A stretch of 64,000 nt of DNA from Styela clava (Eukaryota; Chordata; Ascidiacea; Stolidobranchia; Styelidae), in contig NC_135262.1 of NCBI RefSeq assembly GCF_964204865.1, positions 14,322,001 to 14,386,000 on the forward strand, given 5' to 3'. Below the pieces are notes generated by a model. That model made no database searches and was not told the DNA's origin. It saw only the letters and a program-made list of their open reading frames with translations. The position numbers and the translations under genes were made by a program. Positions within the stretch are counted from its first letter, which is position 1, and the number at the start of each line of letters is the position of its first letter. Shown here one piece after another: positions 36,701 through 49,543 of the stretch.

Positions 36701-39700
36701 CAAGCTGTTCCGAATGAAAATGGAGGATTATTATTTGGGGCACACGTTCTTGTACCGTCATATGGGAAAACGTCACATGATACAGCTGTGAAAAAAATTG
36801 TAAATCTTTAGGTATGAAACGTTAATACCGAAAACAAAAGTAGTGAATATTGTGCATGTTGCAAATGGAACAAGTTAAATTATAAGAGCTACACAAAGAC
36901 AAAAGATGCAATAGGTTATCAGCAGAAAATATACAAGGTTATTAGCAGAAATTTTCATACGAACAAATATTTGGCAGCGTTGTTTCTGTTTTGATTTATT
37001 TTCCATGCCACTTATTTACACCTTCCCCGCTTAACAAAACCGTATGCAAGATGTCTCTGATATCTAACGATATGCAATAACCTACTGATATTTGGTAGAT
37101 ACTGCACCCTTTCCAGTTTGGCATTGATAACTGAATTAATTACACCCTTAGTGAAGTGGGATTTGAACTCTAGATGAGTACTCTGCGATGCTAACACAGT
37201 TCAGACTAACGCCAGCTTACTTTGTCGCCTAAAAATCGTAAATATAATATACATAAAACAATTTCGTTGAATATCTTACGAGTACACTCTGTTGGTAGAG
37301 TTCCACTCCACTGTTCATTTTGCTGACACATTACACTAGCATCTCCGTTTAATTCATATCCACTTTCACAGCTAGATCTGTATGAAAATAAACGTTTCGT
37401 TCATAGCAATAAATATTGTAAGATCTTACAAGATTTAAATGATCAACAAATTTTACAGAATTAAAATCACATCTTGGTGCTTTAATAATTACCTCCGAGG
37501 TTTCAAGTGCGAACGGGGCAAGAGAGGTAAATAAACATATATGTCATGTTTTATAATATTGGTAGATTCTTTGTATTTCACCGAATCAGAAAATAGCCAA
37601 GCTTTCGTGTGGAATTGCTTTTATATACGAAGCGTACTGTTTTCTTTTGGTATTGACAGTATATAGATAATACCACATTGAATAATTGGGTAACTGTTCC
37701 GACGCACAACACGATATGGTAACAAATAGAGGAGCGTGATTCGCCATTTGATCAAACCTTTTAATTGGATTTTTTCTCCCCTATACATAGATTACTACTG
37801 AACATTATTATCAATCTGAGACCACAAGCAGAAGACTTCGATAAAGAACATAACTTTACATGAACGATTTTGAGGTATTCAAAATTGATGTTAGGGAATA
37901 CGCACTATGCTAAAAGAGTATCTATATATGATTTGACTTACGTGCATGTGCTTTGGTAGTCATTTCCGCCTGGACAAGCTTGTGTTCCATGGGTAGTATC
38001 AAACGCCGGATCCGAGCACTTAACCGCTAAAATAAATATATAAATCATACATTTGCATCGAAAATACAGCAATCAAAGATCGTGAAATTTCAAACCCTTT
38101 CTATCATCATTGCAATTTGCAAGCATCAGTATCAAATCATGCTCAAAACACATTTTCACAGCACAGTCATATGAACGTTTTCCGAAGGTCATTCAATCTT
38201 GAATTCGAATTAAGGCTACTCAAATTCAATTTCACGTGACAGAATTTATTATTTATTCACGGATAGACTGTGAAAAGTAACCCTACAGCGATCGGTAATC
38301 CAGCAATTCCCAAACACATATTTATAACCGCAATAGAACGTTTCAGTGATGGAACGTGGTACATATGTTACCACACTTAATCAAGTGTCCATTAGACTAG
38401 AGAACGATAGCTATAGAATGGTCCCCCGTGACAAAAAATGAGAAATTATCATCACTTCATAAAAAGCGGGGTACTGCATTTCAAAACAATGCTACTTACG
38501 TCTGCACGATTGACCAGAGCTACCATCCCATTCCCCAGTGCTCTGACATTGTCTTTGTTCTGATCCCTGTAGAATAAATCCTGGATCGCAATTGTATCTG
38601 AAAATTGAAATAAACAAAATTTATGTGACTAGAAATGCGAAATACTCGATCATCGTTTACAGGTATTACAAAACTGGAATGAAATTCTGTAATCTGTATC
38701 CAGCAAAATGAAGACACAAAAGTCGTATTTTACAAATTCCTGAAATTTGAAAAACCCAAGATGCCATCCACGTGAGCATTTTTTTATATATTTTTTTCAA
38801 AATCCAAAATCGTGGATCAATGAACCGACAAATAGAACTTTTAACACAACTTCTGTAGTATATAAATCGATGAGTTTCATTCGCGTATTTGGTTAATCTT
38901 ATTTCTGCGGCAAAGAATTGAATAGTTGATTAGTCTAGGAAGCATCGCCAAACTAATGTTGTATATGTCATTTAAAATACAATAATTGAGACTTCCCCAG
39001 TGCATTGTACTAAATTAAAAAAGGCGAATAATGACTACCCACATTTGTTAAATGTAACTCACGTGCATACGTCCGTAAATACAAACGGTGGGCTACAGCT
39101 GAGGGCACCATTAGCTTCAGTCCAAGGATACAATGTGGTACAGGTAACAACTATTCAACATAATAATAGAAAATAAACTTTTGATTTGCCATGGATTATA
39201 TGTAGGCTTTATTATTAAATGTGAAGCAATAACGCTCAATTTTACATTGGTAGTTAGAAATTTTCATGAAAACATTGATGAATTATAACAGTTTAAACCA
39301 CACTGAAATGTTCCTTTGAAAAACCATTATAAAAATTGTTCAGATATAGATTATTTACTACAGTATACAGTTCATTCATCGGTTCTAATCGTTACACTAC
39401 TAATTTAAAAACATACTAGTGCAAGTTGGATTAGCAGGTTGCGTAGGCGTCCAACTTCCAGGATCTGTAGTTCCCCCGCACGTGGTGGTGACTGGACTTC
39501 CGGGACCGTAGTTGTATCCAATTGCGCAGTCGAAACTAAATTATTTTATTTTTAAATAAAACTGAACTTTATTTCAAAACACATTAGATTTTATTATACC
39601 TGTTGTAGAGCACTTCATACTTATATTACTAAAGTTCATGTGACAATTCCTAAAGATGTTTTTTTTAACCCAAATATGTTTCCAATCGACTTAGCAATGC

Positions 39701-42700
39701 GAGATTTGTTTACTTAAATAGTTACCTAATATTAATACTTCATACTAAAAGACCTTTATCAAAATATTATACCAGGGCTATTTTGTAAGTTGAATGTTGA
39801 CTTGAAAACTTGTGTTTGTATAATTACGTATAGGTCGGATAGAAAAAGTAACAGTCAAATATAAACAATTTACTGAAAACTTTATTTTGAATCAACACCG
39901 TCTGTCTATAAGCCTGGATTCAATTTTCCGGGCACGTTAGATCAAAAACCTTTTGTTTAAAAAACATAGAAAATTACTTACGCGCACTGGCTTCCCCAAT
40001 TATTGCTATTCGTACAAAAGAAAGCATTTCCTTCTACCAAAAATGACAGTGTTGAACATTCAATAGCTGTATATGCAAAGTATATTAAATAACACGGTAA
40101 GTATATCGTGATAGGCGGTTGACGTTTGGTATTGAGTATTGGAGTGATACAAATTTGAAGGATTTTGAATTGCTAAAAGTCACCCAGAAATGCAAAACCC
40201 TATTTTTTACATTTAATATCTTAAAATTAGCGTTTTACTCTGTTTGTAATACTTTTAATACTTTTGTATTAAGTATACCCCAAGGAAAATTCTGACTCTC
40301 CATCTAATTGAGATAGATAACTAATTACTGAGTTGCAAGCAATAAGAGTTACAGGACTACGCCGATTTATCATTGTGGTAGAGTGAGAGACGACATTGAT
40401 GCAATTCATTCATACTCAATTTAATTTTAGCAAACTAGATTGTGATTGTTGACCAGTAGACAGTAGAAACATCGTGTATAATTTGTAGGAACATCGTATA
40501 TCGGCTCGTGTGTATTTTAGAATTATCTATGATATGACGGGAAGACTGAAAACATTCCTCGGAACGACATAAGTTGTACACAAATAAACAAATATTTGAG
40601 CGAGTTTTGTTCAATTTTTAATAAACCATAACACAAAATTTAAAAATAAATGATTCTACTTACGTTGGCAAATAGGTGGTGTAGGGCCCCATGTTCCTGG
40701 GTTGTTTGTCCCCCCACAAGTAATCGAATCAAATCCAATCAATTCAAATCCTTGTCCGCAAGATAAACTATGCATACATAGGAAAGTGTATTTTTTACTT
40801 AATAATGCTATTCAACTAAAACATTTAAAAAGATATTAAGAAATATCAATTGTAATTTTTGTGAAATTCTATTTCTAGCGTACGTTATCCTAGCTAGGAC
40901 AAAATATGAATAGGTTGTTAAGATCGGGTAGTAGAGAGAACTAAAATGGGCTGGTAACTACGAACGTGATTTAACTTAGCTAGATTTCCATATTCATAGG
41001 CAGTGTATACTTATGCAGGAAATTAGTGGAACACACTAGATTAGTATCATATAGTATAAAAAAAATTTTTTTTACGTGTTTAATGATGATAAAATTTATC
41101 CTTACGTGCATGTGCTCCCCCAGTAGTAACCATCACTACAGCCTAGTACAGTGGCCTGAGTATTTGGTTCTCCACATTGGATTCCTTAAAAGTTAAAAAT
41201 GTGTATATTATCAATTTCGTTCCAATGGCTGAATGGATAATATAGAAAGAGAGTTTTGTGTACAGACAAAATAATTATTTTAACTAGACAGAAACGGGTT
41301 ATGCTTAGGTCAGAACAATGTGGGGTTCCCACTTTCACAGTATCATAATAGTATAAACTTCCACAATATAAAATTTTGGTTTGGCCGATATGGGAACATT
41401 ATTACTAATAAGATCTGATGAGATCAATGATTAAATAATTGGAAAAATAGGTCAAATGACAACGTGGAATAGCTATACTTATATTTTACTCATCAATGGC
41501 TACAAACATGGCCACACAAGCATCCAGATATTTAGAGGTATGAAGCTATGTGGTAAAAAAAAATTTCCGGGAATAAAAAAATAGTTAAATTATGGCTGAA
41601 ACAAATCGGATCGGACCTCAACAAAACGAAAGGAATAGTCTTTTGGTGCGGCTTCTCTTATATCAGGGTATTGATGTTGAAAATTCGAAATCATCTGGTC
41701 AATAGGTTACTTGGAAAGTGATTTCCGTTATAAGAGGACCCCTAACAACGACGATTCGATTTATTGATCATCAACTTCCTCGATTACTTCCGTAACATAA
41801 ACCAATAAGCACGATGTCAAAAGTGACATAACAATTGAAATTTTTATAGGTGCTCTGATACTTTAGTAAATTAAGTTAAGTGAATCAGATAACTCAATAG
41901 TCATTTTGTCTTCCGGGGTGCTTTAGTCAATTTGCAGTAGCCAAGAATTAGACTACATCTAAAATTACCAGCCTAAAGAGAAAATGCGCTACACCACTTT
42001 CATGATAAGAATGATAAATAGGGATTTTTATAGTAAAAATAATCTTTGCTGTGGTCAAAGGACGGAACACATCTCTAATTTCCACGCTCAACGTGGAATC
42101 TATGAAAGTACCCTTTAACTGGCATACGCGCTGCAGAATTGATTTTCCATAAACAATCAAGCGCTTGTGGAATTTGAATTACTTACTAGGGCAATCAGGC
42201 ATTGCATTTGTCCATTCCAAATTGTCATTGCATGTTGTGGACCCCGCGCCTTGAAGATATCTTCCTCCGTTACATCCAAATCTTTATGTTTTAAATAAAA
42301 TAAAATCGACTTTAGAAATAATGAATATTTGGAAGTCACAAGTTGAAAAATTTGAATATTATGGTAATTTTGCGACTGTAAATTGATTTATAAACAACAG
42401 GCGACGAAAAGTTATTGTCAAAACAAAAAGAAATTATTTTGAATAAAAAAGCTAACATAATAACAAAGAAAAATAGAGGTTAGGACGTTCATATTGTTCC
42501 CGAAGGATAATTACAAAAGATCGCTTATGACACAAAATTGTCTCTCAAATTGAGGACCAGTATAAAATGAAGTTATCTAAATTATATTCACATGTCCATC
42601 ATCACCAGTCGCTATTGTGTCAGTTTGCTTATCGTATATGCTCGTTTTACCGCCCGATCTTGATTAAGGGCCCGTTTGAATAGCCGTCCATGTGAACAGA

Positions 42701-45700
42701 ACATAAAAATAAATAAGGGCCGGTGTAAATGCCCGCCCGATGTTTAAAAGCTGATTTTTCAGTGGTAGGGAACAATAGAAAATAAAAAGCGCTGTTGTCA
42801 CAAGACTGTTGAATCTTAAGCGCTTGTAGATAACACTCACGCCTTAGGCGTCCAATTACATAACAGATAGCATTGACTACGTAACACCGTGTATCTCAAA
42901 CTGGGCGTCGCGACGCCCAAGTGCGTCGTTTCAATATTGATAGGGCGTCGCAAAACTTTTCTTTTGCGGATTTGTACCTGCGGTTCGTAGAAAAAGTCAA
43001 AATTTTCGTTATTCTCGTTTAAATCATACTTGAGAACTGGAAATAACAATATATTAATTATTGTAACGATCGATCTTATCTATATGTGAGATGTATATAT
43101 AAGATACCGTAATTTTTTGTGTATAATTTTAATTTAAAAATAACAAGCGCCTGTGCTTGAATAAGAGCCGGTTTGAATAAGGGCCCGGTTAGTGAGTTTG
43201 GTTAAAAAAAATATGGGCCCGCGGGCTACAAAACGAGCAAATACGGTAGTTGCACTGAGGTTTATAATTTATATGACCAGAATACCCCAAGATTCCGGAT
43301 AAATCAAAAATGGTAATTCGTCAAGTAAAACAGCAGAAGTAACAGAAGCCAGTCATAGCCCAGCGGGCGGGGAAAAAAATTATATATTTCCCTAGTACAT
43401 GGTCAAAGTCCAATGAGGAAAGCTAGAATTCGAATGCCGAAACAATAGTTACATAATATTATATGAAAAAAGCATAAAAATTCATGAAAACAAGGTCCGT
43501 GATACAATTCACATTTTCTAAACTTCAACTCAAATATGTCGTCTGTAATCATGGCTGTTGATTGTCTCGTATAAAGAAGTTGATAATCATTGAGTATGCA
43601 ACAATCAAAGCACCTATTATCACGATGGAAGACATGGGTCTGGTTACGGCTATACCCTGACTATGTCATGCTTATTTCACCTTTGCTACCCCGTTTTTAA
43701 TTACAATGGTTATTTTTTCTACATAAATTGTTATGACATGGTTAGAATAGAATGATCTAGAACAGTGGTTGGAGTAGGTAGAGTCGTAGAAAATTTTTTG
43801 AGGGTGCGTGAAGCTGATTAAAAATTGAAAATGCATGTTAGATTTGATCTTGCCCGCCTCATTTTGGATATTTATTACAATTCAAAACTTTTCATTTATT
43901 TCATTATTTACGTCCCATCCACGGATTTTAAATTTTTATTTTTTTTTTTAATAAAACATACTTTCGCCTCACTTTGTTAGCTAGTTATTTTTGAGTGGGG
44001 CTCGAAACAAATTCTAAAAAAGGGGCGTGGCCCAAAAAGTTCGATAACCACCGATCTAGAATAAAATTTCAACCATACGTGCACGTGGAATCATGTACAT
44101 TAGGCGGCGACAAATCGCAATTTATTGTTCCAAAAGCCGGAGCTTGGAGTACAGAACATTGACCTGAAATAAAAACATTTGTTAGAATAATGCCCTAATC
44201 TGAATTATGAGTAGTTTCGCGCTCGCCTTATTATGAAATTCATTTTTACTATTATTATCCTAATTGTAAAAGCAGTACGATTAAATGATTTATTCCTAAT
44301 ATAGGTGGACGGTAGACAGTGAATTAGGTTGTTCCGTTTATTATGCAAATCAGTCGACCAATTTCAACGAAGTACACTTCAAGGTTTACCATAGAATAAG
44401 ACAATTGGTACATGAATGCATGCTAAGTTTGGCAATCCACATTTGGAGGACCATGTAATTAGCTGATCAACTAACGTACATACCTAATGTTTGACATACA
44501 AAATGTGAGACAGGTGATAAGCCGTTCATTGTGATCATTCCATTTCCGACATTATCTGGATTCGGAAACGTTTGAATACCCACGTCCGAGGGCATTTGGG
44601 GATGAGTGGAAGCCCAATTTCCCGCGTACGGGATGACATTGCCATCAAGGTCGAACAATTGAGACTAAAAACAATTCGAAAATGTTAATAATATTAAACA
44701 TATACTAAGCATGGGATTGAATATTTGTGGAGGGAATAATTATAAATGTGGGAATAAGATGCTGATGCCGCAACTCGGTGTCTAATTAATTAAATATTCC
44801 TTTCTTTTAAAAGATTTTGTACCTTGCTTTATCGCACAAGAGTTGGCCTCCTAACACGAAAGTGATTTTTCAATCGTATATCGTGGGATTATTTCGTTCC
44901 TTCAAAGTTCAATTTTAATGGAAATCTATTATTTTATTATACGTTGCAATGGTTGCATGTACAAATATTGACATGTTTTAACGGAATTTGAAAAAATATA
45001 TTCTACTTTAACAAAGATAAAATGATACGTATACAAATAAAAAAATACAATAACAAAAAATTATACCACTCCAATTGTCATTCCGAGTAGATAGATAGTC
45101 TGAAAACTTCGGTAAGTTCGCAAATAACTGTAGATTGCGTTGTACTCTGCAGTGTTTGTCACTACGGCCCCATCCCCTCCTTGGACACCACAATAGATTC
45201 GTATATCACTAGCACTTATGGAATAAGAATAGGCATTGTAGCAATATCCATTCATGATCAGGTTGTTTGACAATCCCTGACAATTAGTGATACCTGCGAT
45301 ATGAAATGTTTTCTTTTTTAATTATCTGATCCTTATGAGTTAAAAAATCATTGCAAATACTAGCCTTCATTAAATACGAGCATTAAAAATTGAGATTTAT
45401 TCGACTTCGATTTCTCAATTTTGATAGTGAAAATTTGTTAGGTGTTGATAAGTGCTCATTGTTAGCTTAAAGGAATGAGCCTCTATTATAAAATTTACGT
45501 GTTCAACTACGTGTTCTATAAAATATTTCTTGAATTTTATTTTTTAAATCAGATAATTTCGTTATTAACTCCCATTTTAGTTGTGAAAATATACAACGGA
45601 AATGCAGAGATGTCTCGGCCGCTCAAATCAGTGTTCTTATCTGCTATACTGAACTAATTCGTGCTGTCCAGTACAAAGTCACGTTTTCGTTATCACGCCA

Positions 45701-48700
45701 CCTTTGATTTGCTTACGGCATGGAGATTTTATCAATGAATATTATCAAACTATTCAAGGTTTTAGAACAGTAAATATTTAAAATAACGTCATTTTGTGCG
45801 ATTCACTACTTGTGGAAATAAGGAATAAAATGTACTGTCAGCGGAACAATGAGGTGGGAGAGTGTGCGACGTGACGAACCCACTAGTCGTGGCACCTCTG
45901 ATTATACCCTGTCCTGGTTTGTAGATAGGGTACCACAAGGTCAGAGTCAAAGGAAGATTAAAAAATTAAGAGCGGTCGAGTAAATAAATTTGTCTAAATT
46001 TAAAAAACTCTGCTGAGTTAAAATTAAACCAAATGGCGATATACAGCTATGCTGATTCATCTTAGCAATAATACTCTATAGTATCATTATATTTTTTTAC
46101 AATTTCATATCTTTTTAATCGTGGACCGGTTAATTTAACAAACAAGGGGAATGATAATTTTATTCATCCGTACTGTTTTTATTTTTTATTTTTTTATCAG
46201 TAATTGGAATATTGATATACCTTTGAGCGCTGTGGGGTTATTCACGCACGTAACCGCATATTGTTTACGGTTTCATCCACCACCAAGTTCATACATCTCA
46301 CAGAATAAATTCAGAATATAAAGAATATATCAAAACTTTATGAACTTAGCAACTTTTTTTATAAATGCAATATACATAATCGCTAAATGTAGGAAAATTT
46401 CTAAAACAAATATCTAAAAATGGTCTAGTTATTCGAACATGCCAGCACATTGCCGCCATAATACAGTGATAATACTACCCGTTGATTTAACGTTGTTGCA
46501 TAAAATTGCTTTAGTTTAAGATCGAAATTGTTAACGCTAACAGTAGCTCATAAGTGGTATATAAGTAGTATATCACATAGAGCACATCCAGCTAGTGACT
46601 ATATTGGAAATGGGTTATCTTAACTTGATCACGCTGCTTACGACCGCGCGAACAGCTATTTTATAAGTATGGCGTATCAAAAAAACAAATATCAGCCTAA
46701 CATTTACTGGTTGTACATAATTGTATATATGGAAATATTTCACGTAATGACGGTTTTAGATTTTATTAAATTGTTTTACTTTTTAAATTAAACTCATAAA
46801 TCAAAATCAGTGAGAAGATATACCGTGGATTTCAGAATTTCGAGTCGATTCGTTTTGATTATGAGAAATTTTAAAAATTCTATTTCTTTAAAGTGGTTCA
46901 CAATTTTAACAGCACATCAATTTTATTCGACTACTCAAAACGGTTCGAAGCTTTACAAATATTATTTGTTTAATATATGAGCGTCCTTTAAGTACTAATA
47001 TAATGTCATCGCAATACCAATATTAACACATTATTCTTTATTGAAAATATAAATCAACAATTTATTCCTCAAAATTATTGGACCCTCCAAAATGATAATA
47101 CTGAAATAAATTAGAGTATAGTATAAAGAATATTTTAGATCGCTAAGATATTATTTTGAAGGTCGCTATATGACTAAAGTTCACTATACATCCGTTATTG
47201 CAAACGGGATTCGATGTGTTTTATATTTGTCTTATTCAGATTCATCAAATATATTTGTATATACTAACTTTATTCATTGTTTAGTACAGCGTTTTCCAAC
47301 CTTTTTTGGTCGCGGACTACTTTCTCACCGGCGAAAACCTTTGCGGACTCAAGGTGCGTTTATTGCAACCGTACTCTGTGTGAAGAAGTAAATAAAACCA
47401 AACACAACAGAATTTTGACGGCACAATATTCAATCCATGACAACGACGAGAATTTAAAATGTCTTTCTATTTTATTTTAATTGTGTTCATGGTTACCCGC
47501 GGTTGAGTCGATGGATTACTTACGACAGGATGAAAGCATTACTTCTTTAAAATGCCACGGCAATCTGCGAACATAATAATGTGAGAATATATTGCCCGAT
47601 TATATTTAATTTTGATACATATTTTTTTGCGATCTTGCGAATTTGTTATCGCCGTTAGAAAAATCCTACTATCTGCTATAAATTTTCAGAAAGTACAACT
47701 TAATTTAGTACCTATTAAGAATATATTTAAAGTATATATATTAGTAAATCAAAAATACATATTCATCGCCTTGCTTTATTATTAATTTTATGTGATCTTT
47801 TTAATCTGCGGTTTGTCTGGACGAAATAAAAGCAATGCTACTCAGAAAATATCATGACAATCCGTGAACATAAAAATGCGTGGCAAATTGCCCGATTATA
47901 TTTTGTTTTAATTCTTATTTTTGTGAATTCGACAAATCTGAGCTGTTCGTACAACACTTACGGCGGTGACTGTACGTACCAATGTGGAGGGAGTAAAGCA
48001 TATAATCCTTAGGGAAAAAATTATGGTGTTCCCCGTTTTATTTTTAGTATTTTGTATTGCCGCTTTTCAATTTAGAAAATTTGGGTTGCCACAATTGACA
48101 CCTGCCAGAAAAAAAATTCTTCCTCGTTGTTCGAACTCGCGAAAAACACCATCTATCGTTACGTGTGCAGACTCGTGTTTTCGTCGAAAATCCGCAAGTG
48201 AGTCCCTTCGTTTGAAAAACACCATCTATCGTTCGTTACGTGTGCAGACTCGTGTTTTCGTCGAAAATCCGCAAGTGAGTCCCATCATTTGATTAAGCGA
48301 TGCACAAGTGAACTGTCGCGTCACCTGCTACCAAATTTTCGAATAGTTAATTGTTATTCTAATAGTTGAATATTCGAATATATGCCCAGCCATACTCATT
48401 ATCCAGTAAATTTTAACTCGATTATTGTTATGTGAATAAACTTGCTTTTTATGTAAATTCTAACGTAAATCGTAACTGCTGATAGTTAAGTTTCGCAAAA
48501 ACGTTCGTGGCCCTCAGTGAATTTCTGGCTCGTTACGGACTCATTCAAATGCTCTGCGGACTCATTTGAGACCGCGGACTCGGGGGTTGGGAAACACTGG
48601 TTTAGTATCCTATTATTATTTGATGACAAATTACCCGCCGTTCTCCAAACGTAAATAAACTAATGGTGTTACACTAAAAAAATAAGACTTGTAAATATAC

Positions 48701-49461
48701 GAATCGGATCATTCTGGTTCGAAATACGCTTCAAAAACAAGATATCCGAAACTTACATTCATCAGTATTAGGTTCTCTATCGTTACAACAAGAGAGCGAT
48801 GCTCAAATATATGGACGAAGTCCGAAACTATAAGTAAATGGGGGTATGCAATCTGTCACAGTAGATTAGACTACCGATGGCAGCCGTCACGTTTTCATAA
48901 ACACGTGAAAGACAGCATTCACGATTTCGTAAAAACGTGTTCCCGTAATTGAAAATTTTACAGCGCATTTTAGAGGAAATATCAGATCTAACAAAAAATT
49001 TAAAAGCAAATAAAAATAATAGCCTTCTAGCGAAAAATACAATCTTTAATAACTGAAACTTTCAAAGCAAGTGGTCCATTAGGTAATGAAAAAATGAATT
49101 TTTTCATAACAACAACAAGAAAAATACCAACAAGAATAACAACAAATTAGAAAACGATCAATAGGTCAAACGATCAACTACGTGTCTAATAAAATAAACC
49201 AAATGAATGTATCATTTTGATCCTACGTTAATTTTACATTGATTGATCAGTTTTAGTTCGAATATTTATGTTAAATCCACAAAGTTACATCTCTATATTG
49301 TGTGGATAATATTTGCACTGCGTGAAATGCATTCAATGCGACGTTCCCAAAATAAAATATTTTTCTAATATATTTATGTAATATTATTAACCCTTACCTT
49401 CTGAAAGTTTGACAAGAACAGATATTGCCGCAACCATCGATAATGCCCAGAACTTCAGCAT
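27737..49461 (-). CDS. Paralog C: CTLD-10xCCP-WAP-cysteine-rich protein
   Basis: Twenty-seven exons (listed 5' to 3' on the minus strand, high-low) join in frame: 49461-49398, 45293-45067, 44664-44484, 44163-44079, 42281-42187, 41184-41106, 40767-40664, 40066-39982, 39535-39417, 39150-39063, 38597-38500, 38026-37942, 37377-37280, 36785-36698, 36285-36188, 35379-35298, 34293-34187, 33486-33405, 32719-32628, 32483-32396, 30312-30215, 29685-29607, 29041-28947, 28831-28670, 28551-28318, 28192-28022 and 27900-27737. The product has 1015 residues. It has a signal peptide (MLKFWALSMVAAISVLVKLS), a CTLD (exons 2-3), ten two-exon CCPs (exons 4-23), a WAP (exon 24, EVCCPSSCGLTC) and three cysteine-rich modules (exons 25-27). 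No membrane span is seen, so it is probably secreted. Exons 13-27 match the 15 visible exons of paralog A in order and phase. Several introns hold MITEs. Exon 15 uses the less usual donor GTTTGT. Function is unknown. Confidence 0.88.
31763..32009. mobile_element. Palindromic hAT-type MITE (247 bp)
   Basis: The left end TAGGGTCACCATATTTG pairs with the right end CGGTATGGCAACCCTA, and CCGGA-rich arms pair internally. Exact 8-bp duplications ATCGAGAC flank it (31755-31762 and 32010-32017). It lies in the intron between exons 20 and 21 of paralog C. Confidence 0.88.
35020..35066. repeat. ACAG-type microsatellite
   Basis: An imperfect run of GACA/CAGA units lies next to a stretch that looks like dispersed repeat sequence. 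A short ACAGACAGACAG run also occurs near 32260. It lies in an intron of paralog C. Confidence 0.7.
42632..43246. mobile_element. TA-flanked MITE (615 bp)
   Basis: The left end TCGTATATGCTCGTTTT and the complement of the right end CCGTATTTGCTCGTTTTGT are terminal inverted repeats flanked by TA. Its left 260 bp match the truncated copy at 1575. From about 42890 its interior holds a stretch resembling another element's end (CTCAAACTGGGCGTCGCGAC), possibly nested. It lies in intron 4 of paralog C. Confidence 0.8.
43763..44053. mobile_element. hAT-type MITE (291 bp)
   Basis: The left end CAGTGGTTGGAGTAG and right end TTCGATAACCACCG are imperfect inverted repeats. They are flanked by exact 8-bp duplications ATCTAGAA (43755-43762 and 44054-44061). 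It ends only 25 bases from the donor side of exon 4 (44163-44079) of paralog C. Confidence 0.85.
44484..45293 (-). other. CTLD exons of paralog C
   Basis: Exons 45293-45067 and 44664-44484 encode a CTLD. It has Cys at TNCQ, GYCY and IYCG, a LLGMTIG core strand, and the closing HFVCQ. The loop region (NWASTHPQMPSD) has no EPN or QPD triplet, and the second disulfide pair is missing, as in paralog B. The phases and the split point of the domain match paralog B. Confidence 0.78.
47287..48599. mobile_element. hAT-type element (1313 bp)
   Basis: The left end CAGCGTTTTCCAACCTTTTT and the complement of the right end CAGTGTTTCCCAACCCCCG are inverted repeats. They are flanked by exact 8-bp duplications GTTTAGTA (47279-47286 and 48600-48607). 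An internal tandem repeat of about 75 bp lies at 48141-48283. A 108-codon frame (47966-48292, +) inside shows no transposase motif that I recognise. It lies in intron 1 of paralog C. Confidence 0.92.
48783..48845. repeat. 63-bp inverted repeat, left arm
   Basis: This 63-bp stretch beginning TTACAACAAGAGAGCGATGC is found again, reverse-complemented and identical, at 51512-51574. It lies in intron 1 of paralog C. Confidence 0.93.
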
Positions 49462-49535
49462 GGTGGTATTGCGATGCTCGCAATCAGCAGAAAAAATGAT
49501 CCAACAATTGTACATCAAGATATAACCAACAACTG

Positions 49536-49543
49536 TTTATATA
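49536..49543 (-). promoter_or_regulatory. Candidate TATA box of paralog C
   Basis: On the minus strand TATATAAA lies 75 bases before the ATG at 49461. That would set the transcription start near 49507-49512 and give a leader of about 50 bases, similar to the one inferred for paralog B. Confidence 0.5.

Noticed and set aside
42890..43060. Possible hAT end nested inside the TA-flanked element
   Set aside because: CTCAAACTGGGCGTCGCGAC resembles a hAT terminus, but I could not find a convincing partner end or an 8-bp duplication.
47966..48292. 108-codon frame
   Set aside because: It lies inside a hAT element over its internal tandem repeat, and no transposase motif is visible.
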